Positions 43,472 through 54,103 of a DNA stretch of 64,000 nt are shown one piece after another. How positions within the stretch are numbered: position 1 is the stretch's first letter; each line of letters begins with the position of its first letter. The notes beneath the pieces were generated by a model. It did no database searches. It was not told the origin of the DNA and worked only from the letters and a program-made list of their open reading frames with translations. Source of the DNA: Bryum argenteum (lineage: Eukaryota; Streptophyta; Bryopsida; Bryales; Bryaceae); assembly GCA_037043015.1 (NCBI GenBank), contig CM073321.1, positions 1,369,001 to 1,433,000 of the forward strand, read 5' to 3'. Made by a program: the position numbers and the translations under genes.

Positions 43472-43810
43472 CAATTAGCTCGAGTCGAGCTAAATGGGCT
43501 TGACCTCAAAACGAGGATCGAGACCATGTAGCTCGTGTCGGGCTTAATATGCATGATCCTGAACCTAATAGTAAGTCCATTTAGCTTGGCTTGAGCTAAA
43601 TGGGCTTGACCTGGATCAGAGCAGTAAGCCCATTTAGCTCGAGTCGAACTAAATGGGCTTACTACCTTGTTGCAGGTCAAGCCCATTTAGCTCGACTCGA
43701 GCTAAATGGGCTTGGTGGTCTTGGAGATAAATATTTTAATGAAGTTATATTGGCATCGAGCTAAATGGGCATCAAGCTAAATGGGCATCGAGCTAAATGA
43801 GCACCGAGGT
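43472..43810. repeat. Cluster of TTTAGCTCGA-TCGAGCTAAA palindromes
   Basis: Four clear palindromes (near 43472, 43578, 43629 and 43683), a degenerate one near 43527, and half-sites CATCGAGCTAAATGGG in series at 43755-43815. They are linked by GGGCTTGACC-like spacers. The cluster is 120-460 bp upstream of the ParB-methyltransferase start. Single copies lie in that gene's introns and at 39491 and 36403. Confidence 0.85.
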
Positions 43811-44029
43811 AAATGAGCTGAAAGTTGAATATGAGCACATTTCAACAGCAAAATACAAATTTTGAAGCGAAAAACACAAATTGGAAGACCTCTATTACTC
43901 CGCGAGCAACATTCCATAACATTGTGCCCTGCAATGTACTCAAAAAGCTATCAAAATGCAAAATCAATCGAAAACCTAAAAAACCAGAATGAGCAGCTTA
44001 CAATGTCGTCAAAAAATGCGATGAATGGT

Positions 44030-44520
44030 GGGGCGCAGCAGTAGAACGCGCGGCGTGGGGAGAGAAAGAGAAAGAAGCACACGAAGAGTGCAAGAATGCG
44101 CGGAGGAGCACAGGAATGCAAGAATGCAAGTCGGAGAAGAAGACGCAGGAGGAGCCCAATAACAGGTCGCTGGGAGAACAAGTCGGAGAGGAGGACGCTG
44201 CACTGCGGAGAGCAAGTCGGAGAGGAGGAAGGCGCTGCTGCGGAATAGAGCTGCGGAAGCGGGTTGCGGAAGAGCTGAGGAAGGCTCTGCTGCAGAAGAG
44301 CTGCGGAAGAGGGCTGCGGTTCGGGGGAGCAAGTCGGAAAGCAGGAACCGCTGAAAAGTGCTGGGGCTGCGAGAGAGAGAATGGAGGGAAGCATGCCCGA
44401 TCCCGCCCTCTTTGAGCCCGCCCTATCGGAGCCCGTCCGCTGCCTTTCTGCTTGGTGCCCGGGCTGCCCGGACTATGGCGGCCTCCTTGGGCTGCCCGGG
44501 CTGCCCAGGTTGCTAGTTTT
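44030..44520. other. GC-rich low-complexity region
   Basis: Repeated AGAGCTGCGGAAG and GCTGCCCGGGCTGCC words make long open frames on both strands that look compositional. No gene is called. Confidence 0.5.
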
Positions 44521-45239
44521 TTTTATTCAAGTTTTTTTTATTATGTATTTTATTATTATTATTATTTTTATTTTTTTTTCATTTGTTTTTGTTTTCTCAA
44601 ATTGAATTACTTTAGTTCATTTCAGTAGTCAAAATTTAAATTAATTCGTAAGAAATCAAAATAAAGTGAGAAATTTTTTTTTAAAATCGTAGTGTAATTA
44701 TCCTATAAAAATGATAGTGATATTCATAACATTTATAACTTCTGTAAAACAAATCTATACGCTATGAGTTTTTTGCAAACATTTCAATACATTCAAACTT
44801 TAAATAATAAGTGAATTTTAAATAAATATATTACAAGAATAGGATTGTTGTACTTGCATTACGCTATACCGTTCGTAGTTACAAAACTGCAATAATTAGA
44901 AAAATATCATTATAGAAGTAACGAATCTACATGTCAACATTTACAGAAACTCTGCTAAGTTTGAATAGATATATGATTATCAGTGCTCAAACACCTAAAA
45001 AAGACAATATATTTGTGATACACGTATTAAAAATATTATATACTAGAAAAAACTATGTGTAGAAAGAAAATGAGTATTGAATAATTTGTCAGAATTTAAA
45101 GTAAGTAAAAACAACAAATGTAGGCGCAAAAAGAGAGTGTAAGTGGTTTTTATAACTTTAATAGAAAATAAATTCTTAATTATGTATTTGTCTGAATTAC
45201 TAATTAAGTTGTAAATAAAATCTGATTCAATCTTGAATA

Positions 45240-45296
<57 letters not shown>

Positions 45297-48200
45297 AGTA
45301 TAAAAGATGTCTACTTCAGCTTTCTTATAGATCATGAAAGCATGATGTTCAAAGATGAAAAATAAATCTTTTTTCGATTCTTGCATAATGATTTTGATAT
45401 ATTTCGTGAACCCAAAAAATCATTTTCAAAAGATTTCTAAAGTAGAGTATTTTCCATTTCTTATTTATATTGAGTTTGCAACGTCCTCTTAGAAAATAAC
45501 TTTAACCCTGCGATATTATGATCTCTAAAAAACATTGCTCTTTTACATAGAAATATGAGAAAATTGATTTAAAATTTGAAAAAACTAAATTTACAGTTTT
45601 CTATAAGTTTCAGCACTTTTTCCAAAAGAGATAATTTTAGACAAACTTTGAATTTATTTTAGCATATATTGCAGTTCTGTGCAATATTCACGATCATTGT
45701 TTTAAAAGAGCCTCAAACCTTAACTCCTAATGAATGGTGAATTGTGAAACATGTATGCCTTCTTTAGATTCGTTAGCCAATTCTGAGGCTCCCTCTTCAG
45801 CATAAAATTTGTTCTATTGTCAGTTATTGTTCAATTGAATGTATGAACAAGTAGTGATCACGTGTAAATTGCAAAACAATAATTACCATTAATTTAAAAT
45901 TACCTGTTGATAATTCATGAAATTCATAATTATTTATTGAATTATGTTTTTTAGATCTTTGTAGATGTTCCTAGATTTTGTACATGTTGTTTAATCTTAA
46001 ACTTATTTAAATATGAGAAATGAAACAGTTTAATTTAATTAGAACCAAACATGTCAGTTATCCTTAAAGCAGCAAGGTAGACTCGAAATATCGCATGTTT
46101 CAATTTGTCACTATAAAAGTTATAAACAATATCAAATACAAATATTTACCTACCTGATCTAGTAAGTTACCAATGGTAAAGATATTGGATATATTATAGA
46201 TTGATAACCATACTATGTACATGTTTAAGCCTGTGTTCTGTTTTCAAATGCACTTTAGGTACACCCAAGAACTGAATACGAATCCCAAGTGATTCTAGAA
46301 ATCTAATTTTATCATTTTATTTAAATTAGTGCATAGAACTAAAGTCCAATTAAATTTACATATAATCCGCTTATTTATGTTTAAATATTAAATTCAAAAG
46401 ACAAATCCCAATGGAATCTTAGAAATCTAATTTCATGATTTTATCAAAATTAGTGAATGGAACCAATGTTTATACAAGTAAGATCTTATTATTTATAATT
46501 TTCATTAGTGACGATCATAATTCAGGAGGAAAACTTTACGCCCAATGTAATGAGCGAGATTGTAAGATTTGAATCATACAAGAAGAACCACTTGCGCTTC
46601 TACTACATCGCTTTCTATTCCGATTGCTTACATTTCTTAAAAGAAATATGAGGGACGACACGGAACTTGTCTTAAGTTTCAATTTGGTGCGTAAAGTTTG
46701 AAGCAAACACTCGAACGTTTTGCATTCTACCATGTTCAATGAAAATCAGCGCTGCTTTCTTATTGCTTAGGAGCTGTTAGATTCATAAAAGTACAACGCT
46801 TTTTGTTACAAAGTTTGCGATTTCGCTGCTGCCACAACAAATACACATAAGCAAACCTAAGATTCTCAAGATTGTAAGGTACGGAATTACAGAAAAAGAT
46901 TTTCGATTGTTCATACACAGCTCTGATTAGTAAAACACGCTCGATGTTTGATATACACCGTTGCTGATGTAATGATTGTATAATTTACCTTTATTACATT
47001 ATTATCTTCTATTATAACAAAATTTTATAAGATCCTAAATCTATTGTAAATGTTATAATATTGTAATTTATTGTTGATAGATAGTTGTCCACGATTGTAT
47101 GGACAGAACATGATTTAGGTATATTTAATATATTATGGTTTAATATCACATAATTTAACATGATATGATATAATAATATTTATTTTAATATAATTTAATA
47201 TAGTAAAATAGAATATATAAGCATTTTCCGTAATATTTAATATACATTTATAAGAAATACATTTTCATATAGTATAATATAGTAAAATAAAACATATTAG
47301 TATATTGAATAAAAATTAATATAGTTCAATATAATATAATAATTAATTTGATTTGATATAGGTTAAAAAACTATAAAACTATAAAACTATAAAACTTTGT
47401 GTAATGTAAACCGGCCATTTGAAAAATTCATAGTAATTATTTATATTCACTACTGCGAAAGTAAAGGGTTTCCAATGTTACAAACATTGCTTACTTGGAC
47501 ATTCAATGTTTCATTGCATCATTGCAAACCTCCCTCTTTCCGAGTAGTGATTGCAACACTGAAACATGAAATCTGATCAATCAAATATTGTTGAAAATTT
47601 GAGAAAATTCTCGCATTCTTTCCTATACCACAACTTGTAATATACGCCTAACATTATAATAATTTTAACGTAGTTTAATAAGTGGTAATTTTTTATTTAA
47701 AACTTGGTTTAATTATTTTTTTTACATTTTCTTTTAATTATTTATTCTACAAAACAATTTAATCTTGAGATTCTTAAAAAATTTACGTAATACTAATAAA
47801 TACCTTTAACTAGTTTTCCTCAAAAATTATATAGTGTTCGACAGAAGAATTCTAATATTTATGTTTTTCGATATTTTTCCATCGATACGGATTGGAATTC
47901 AAAGTAACTACCAGACAAGTTTATAATCTTTTATAGTGTAGTAGTTATGATTCAAAGTTAAGTGTTTAGGGTTAAGGGTTTAGTATAGAATTTAAGGTTT
48001 AGAGTTTACGAATTAAGATTTTGGTTATAGTGTATAGGGTTGAGGATTAAGGGTTAATTAATTTTGAAGATAATGATTTAGAATTGAAATGTAAAGAGAA
48101 GCTAGATAGCAACTTTGTGGAAGAAAGCGTAGATGCGGATACATTCTAAATTTTTGAAAACAAGTTTAGAATACCATACTATAAAAATCATCTTAGCATA

Positions 48201-49410
48201 AGAGTTGAAGTAAAACTAAATATTATTAAGTTTGAATATCACACATAGAATATTAAACCTGTAAAATATATTTACTCACTGAATGTTAACAAGACTTAAT
48301 TCTAAACCAATAATTATATATTTCAAATATCATATATGGTAATAATACACTTGAAAAAGCTAAGTATTAAACTTATAATTCCTCAACTTATTCACTGTCT
48401 AAATACTTATATAATAGTATCTCACATAAATATATTGAATATTGTGTTTACAATATGCATTTGTAAAATACCACATTCAACCTATTGAATATCATACTTA
48501 ATATAGCATACCTAATTAGGTAGAAACTAATCTTATAGAATCACATTTAAAAAAACTCAATATTATATTTACTATAAGTGTTGTAAAGTGCAAAGTATTA
48601 GTCTTTTAATATTACACGTATTTTAGTAAGTGCGAATGTTACAATACCTCACATCACCTGTCGGTTTTGATAAATTGAGCATAAACGCTAGACATAAAGG
48701 CTTAGCGAATGATAATAGCGTCCATCATTTCACATGCTAATTCACCAAAATAAACCTAACAATTGTTAGAGTTGAGATATGGAAGTAATGCAAATAGATT
48801 CACATAATTTCACTATAATTCTACTCTCCATTTGATACTTTATCACAGCTCTATGCACTCAAACTCTTCAAAGTCCTGCGCACTCAATTTAGTATGAAAT
48901 AAAATAAAATCATTCAAGACTACATCAATCCAAGGTACACGACGAGAACAATTCTTGTTCCCTCTAAACATTTAATAAGTTAGTATAAATTTCATGTAAT
49001 TTAATCATTTTCTATTTTTCTCCCTATTCTCTATTTAAGGTAATCTTGTAAACTATGGTTCAAATAACAAATGACACTATCTCTTTAACAACTAGATTGA
49101 AGTTTCTTTTTCTCGTTGTGTAGTCGGATGAATTGTGGTAAACAATGTTTGCAACAATGGTAAAAGTATTACTATTAAAGTTATTGATTTATAAAATATC
49201 AAACGTTAAGTTAGTTATGGTCTAGGGACTAGAGTTTTTCATTACGGTTTTATGGTTTGATGTAAACTTGACTAATTTCCAATAAAATAGAAGAGGTGTC
49301 TTCACTAAAGTGCATTCCATTGATTCATACTTTATTGCAAAGTTTAGAATACAAACTAGACTTGATTTGGAGCAAAACCCAAGTGATTTCATCCAAAACG
49401 GACGTTGCTA
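44521..49410. other. AT-rich gene-free tract
   Basis: About 4.9 kb of AT-rich DNA with only very short open frames. A TA-dinucleotide run, TA-rich degenerate repeats near 47110-47360 and degenerate TTTAGGG-like words near 47955-48060 are its only features. Confidence 0.6.
45242..45294. repeat. (AT)n microsatellite
   Basis: An uninterrupted alternating A/T run of about 53 bp. Confidence 0.98.
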
Positions 49411-49414
49411 CCGT

Positions 49415-49459
49415 GTGAGCGTTGAGCGGTGAGCGGTGAGCGGTGAGCGGTGAGCGGTA
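49415..49459. repeat. Heptamer microsatellite GTGAGCG
   Basis: Six near-perfect tandem copies of a 7 bp unit (GTGAGCG), the first slightly altered. Confidence 0.95.
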
Positions 49460-49991
49460 GGATTTTTGATTTTTTAGGGCTGACTTTGTATTTTTGGTAA
49501 AAAAGTTTCTAAAAATAATATAATATGATTTATTGGGGAATTATTCTAGAATATTCTCTAGAATATTCGAATATTTTGGACTTATTACCGTGGATTTAGT
49601 GACCCAAACCCGTGAAAATAAGTCTCCGTCTCCCTGAAATTTGTTAGACTTGAGCTCGTGGAAAAGGAGCTGGACGGGGTCGTGGTCCTGGTCGAGGAGC
49701 AGCAGCAGCATAGACTGGTCACATTGACGATTCACCGGAAGCAAAGAAAGGTCATCGAGGTCGAGCCACAGCAGCAAAAGAAGCCACAGCAGCTCCGACT
49801 CGGATGACATTCCCACTTGAAAGGACTTCAAACACTTCACTTGAACTTCAAAGCATGGAGTCAAGCAGTCAAACACGGTCCTCGGCAATGCCGAAGTCTG
49901 TAATTTGTATTAAAAAATTTCATCACATTCAATGCCAACTCTCATTTCAAATGTGAGTCGTGGCCATACAACTTCTATAACTATCCATCAG

Positions 49992-50429
49992 CTAGTCATA
50001 GTTCGAGTCAGTCCCTGTATCACTGCTGCTGCGATCATCAGCTTCTGAAGTGAATTCTAAAAAATCCTCCCAAATCGTCTGTAGTGGCAGTATTTCATAC
50101 ACATTGCAGCTGAAGCACCCCCAATTTTTGCCCGTCATGTCCTTGAGGTAGTCGTCTCCCTTGTTCCGTGCTATACACGCTCAACACCACGCCTTGTGAC
50201 AATAATCACAGGGGATCACAAACTCGTCTCCTCCACACCAATTGCATTGCTCATCATCATACTGGACGTTCTTTGTAAATACAACGTCGTCCAAGAAAAG
50301 TTTGCACGAAATGCAAATTCCAACACCGAGACGAGGATGCTCCATCAAACAAGCACGGATTTTTCTCTCTCCACATGCAGTGCACGAATACAAATACAAA
50401 GGATCGACATCGGGTGCATGCCCCGCCAT
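49992..50429 (-). pseudogene. ADD-type zinc finger protein fragment
   Basis: One frame of 146 codons from ATG 50429 to TAG 49992, interrupted by TGA at 50181. The order SCTACGERK, GICISCKLF, CNWCGGDEF, CDYCHKAWC, (TGA) ACIARN, WGCFSCN reproduces the GATA-like plus PHD-like cysteine pattern of the ADD domain of ATRX and DNMT3 proteins, which reads histone H3 tails. The TGA sits where Arg (CGA) would be unremarkable. An acidic Ser-rich end follows (EADDRSSSDTGTD). Upstream of the ATG a further cysteine pair (VC, TAG, SC) suggests the true start is farther right. A plain PHD finger protein is the alternative. Confidence 0.6.
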
Positions 50430-50649
50430 TTGATCGACTTCAACTCTGCAAGACTAACAAACTTCGAACGAGAGATAGCCCAAAAGTCCGAGCTTTGAGA
50501 TGCTGGCTATCCTCCCAAACCGTTCTTCTATAAAACGAGAGCAATCCGGATTGCCATGATTTCACCTTGACGTCCCACTCATTTGCACCAACCCATCGAC
50601 CCATCAACGGCACCGCCGAGAGCACCGGCAGCACCGGCAGAACCAACAG

Positions 50650-51689
50650 CTTTTGTTGCTGGTCTGTAGGGCAATGGTAAGCTTGGGGTATTACTTTTTG
50701 GACACACTAATTAGGTTATTTTTATTGAAAGCCTCCAAAGTTTGTCTAATTTAGTCATTTTAATCAAGTAAAAAGACCCTAAAATAGAAAATAAAATATC
50801 ATGCACCTCACTTAAATCAAAGTATATATGCCTATAGATTTTATTTTAGACTTTTTATTTTTTTTGGATCCATTCATAGATGAGGGAAAAAGTGCTGAAT
50901 TTGGTAAAATTGCAGGCATTATAGTGCACAATGAATTAATTTTTTAATTATTAAATAAATTATTTTGTATTCTATACAAGAAGATGTAGGTCATATTCAA
51001 AAATTATATTAAAATAAAAATGGTTGATATTCCATTTGCTTGATTCAATGGATTTTAGATTATTGGGACATGACTTACTTTTTCAACTAAAAAATCAAAT
51101 AAAATTACTTCAAAATATTTTTTTTAATTCTTAATTTTTTTTCTTGATACATTATAAGTATAGACAACTAAAACCACATCTAATGAAGTCTTATTGTATT
51201 ACAGTTTAAAAATGGATATGTTTGTCACACTAACATAGAGTGCAATTGTTCATGGGACAACCTTTTTGGGTACCCCAACCAGACTATCACCCTGTAAGGC
51301 ACCGACATTTCTACAAATTAGAGACCGACACTTCGGCACCGACACGAATACTCATGACAATCCACTTGATTTTTCTTACATTTTCACAAGAAATCACCGA
51401 CACTGCATCCTCTTACATTTTCACAAGAAATCTAATCACTTGAGCATCCTTTCCTCCCATGTGTACCACCACATCACAATGAGCTCCGACATGGCACATG
51501 TACATGGGACGTTAAAACCGACACTCCGACACTCTTTATGACACAACTCATCCGCTCTCATGCATGGCCATGTTAGAATAGAACATGAGCACCGACATCT
51601 TGTACCGAGACCATGCTATTCACTTCACTAACGTCACGGACCCATGGCAGGTTCGGCCGGATTGGTCGGTGATATTGTTTTTTTTTAAA
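50650..51689. other. No recognisable gene
   Basis: AT-rich to 51230, then mixed sequence with repeated ACCGACAC words and a direct repeat of TCTTACATTTTCACAAGAAATC at about 51375 and 51413. No conserved coding frame. Confidence 0.5.
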
Positions 51690-51960
51690 ATGATGCTGGG
51701 ACCGGCCTCCACACGGAAAATAAGAAATTTGTTTCAGCTCAAGGACCTTCCAATTCAACATTTTTGAGATGGTGGAAGAACTTCGAGGAGTAAGGAGGAC
51801 GGTAGATGCCATGATAGACGTAGGCGAAGAAGACAACATCAACAACTGCGCGGAGAAAGAGAGTCTCTGGTGTGTTTCGAATGTTCGAATACTAGAATTT
51901 GGTGTAGGGTGTTTGCATAGGTATAGAATACCTATTAGACGTAATTACTTATAATAAAAC
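51690..51960 (+). pseudogene. Relic of the last exon of gene Y, upstream copy
   Basis: AAATTTGTTTCAGCTCAAGG and following sequence to about 51950 match 58080-58600 closely. This is the right edge of a third, otherwise missing, copy of the duplicated segment; no complete frame remains. Confidence 0.6.
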
Positions 51961-52362
51961 GTACGGATATCAGATACTTTGAATTCTGAGCATGATGATT
52001 TGAATGCGCATTACCCATAATAATTAAATTATCTGGACTGACAAAATGCCATTAAGTACTTACGATTCAAAATATTAGATCCGTCGATAAAATAAGTAGG
52101 TGTAAGATGTAAAGTGACGGCGGCAGTCATTGTCAGGTATTTAGTTAGATAATAGATGCGATTAAAAGTTAACTTATTTTGGATTGTCAGACACGGTCAT
52201 AGCGGGATGCTAGGGAATACGCGGTGGATAATTAGGGTTTCTTAGCCGCATGGGGAACTTATATATTGGAGTTCAAACTCATAGTTCAACCTCTTCATTT
52301 GCAGTGGGATCACTTGGACTCGTTAGCTTGTACGTGTGATAAGTTCTCTCATTACAAGCAGT

Positions 52363-53080
52363 ATGGAGGAATCCGCTAGCGGTAGTGAGAGAGGAAAAGA
52401 GATAGGCCAGAAAAAGAAGAAGCGGAGGGGTGGTACAAAGTTTACTAATTCTAAAGCGCAGAGGCGTAGTGCTTTGCAGAAGGGGGATGGGAGAAGCTGT
52501 AGCGGCGATGATCGGGAGCCAGACGGATATGACATCTTGATCGACGATGATGTGCTACCGCCATTCAGGCGGACTATCAAAATGCGATCGCTCAACCTCG
52601 AGAGTGTCCCGGAGAGTGTTGAGACAGACGATGCTGAATACGAGGAGGAGGAAGGGCATAGAACGCAGTTTAGGACATCTAGCGCGACTGTATGCGTGGA
52701 TGGGGATGACGATGGAGGTGTAGACTCTAAAAATGTGGTAATTATGTAATCAATGTTACAAATATGTTGATATTTCTAATTGTCAAAATATTACCGATTT
52801 TGTTTATGGATTAACATCAACATCTGTTGTCTTCAGGGTCGCAAAGAATTGGAAGAGGAAGACGATCACTCTGGAGAAGGAGAAAAGAGTCAATGATATG
52901 GCCGAGAGAGCAGAAGCCTCCACTGATCAGGACGCACAGAAAGATGTAGCGGATGGATTTGAGACAAGTGTTGAAGAATAAGAGGAGGTACATGAAAAAC
53001 CTTACTTCCTGGTATATTGGGAGGATCTAGGGTTGATTAAATATACAATCAACGAGAGTCCATTCTTCGGTTTGATGTAG
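52363..53080 (+). pseudogene. Gene X, first copy: basic/acidic protein of unknown function
   Basis: Exon 1 is 52363-52737, intron 52738-52836 (GTAATT...TTGTCTTCAG), and exon 2 starts at 52837, phase 0. The N-terminus is basic (GQKKKKRRGGTKFTNSKAQR). The middle is DREPDGYDILIDDDVLPPFR, then an acidic stretch. Exon 2 encodes ADGFETS, then YFLVYWEDLGLIKYTINE. Compared with the second copy, exon 2 has a small deletion with frameshift near 52885 and a TAA replacing Leu near 52979. I do not recognise the family; a nuclear protein is likely from composition. Confidence 0.55.
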
Positions 53081-53477
53081 TTAGAACTTTTGACATTACA
53101 GATTTCCCGGAAATGACATGTGTATTTCTGAGTGGCATGAAAGAGTATGGGCATATTTAAGCATTCACCTCTAGAGATTAGATATGTTTCCAAGAAACGC
53201 AAATGTAGATTACGATTTAGTAGTATTTCTGAAAGAAAGATGTAAACAACTATTAAATATATGTTTGTTCAATTGTCGTACATATAAATCATAACCATAA
53301 CGATTCCAGTGACTCGGTACGGAGAAAATGAAAACAATACATGGTGTTGGTGAAATTATCCCGAACAAAAGCTGATACCCGAGCTCACAAACACTGACCT
53401 GCTAAACGAAGCCTTGTTTCCGCTACCCCCCATGGCACGATGCCCGCTACCCCTCGTAAAGCTGCATAATTGGTCCT

Positions 53478-53800
53478 GCCGGGTACCGGAAAGGCATGGT
53501 ACCGGCGAGGCGGGCCCGGAAAGGACGGGTACCGGCCAAGCTGGCCCGGCGAGACCGGGTAACGACGACGAGGTCCCGGTGAGGCCGGGTACGTGCGACC
53601 TAGCCCGGCAAGCCAGATACCAGCGAGGCAGGCCCGGCAAGTCGGGTACCAGCAAGGCTGGCCCCGCAAACCGGGTTCCAGCAAGGCTGGCCCGGCAAGC
53701 CGGGTACCAGCAGGGCTGGCCCGGCAAGCCGGGTACTAGCAAGGCTGGCCCGGCAAGCCGGGTACCAGCAGGGCTGGCCCGGCGAGGCCGGTCAGCAACC
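53478..53800. repeat. GC-rich minisatellite upstream of gene Y, first copy
   Basis: About ten copies of a 28-30 bp unit containing GGCCCGGCAAGCCGGGTACC and CAGCAAGGCT, rich in CpG and in self-complementary CCGGGTACCGG-like words. The same position in the second segment copy carries a related array with a different unit. Confidence 0.9.
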
Positions 53801-54103
53801 ACGTCCTTTCAGCGCCATCGCCGAAGCGGCTCTGTACTGAATCGCGCTGACTCAGACTCCTTCTATCGCGCCGACCCTTGACTGCGCCAGGGGTCGGCCG
53901 CATCTGCCTCATTCCAAATTAAGTCTCCGTCTTTAATATCAAGATTTGATTACAATAAAAGATGGTGCTATTTTTGAATAGGCAAAAGTAGGAACCGCCG
54001 ATGCGCTCGGAAGGCAGTTAATTTTAGTAGATGCATCTGAACGTTCTGCAAAGATGGGAGGAGTACATTTGATACTGTCTTGTTGTGGGAGGGAGGTTTT
54101 TTG

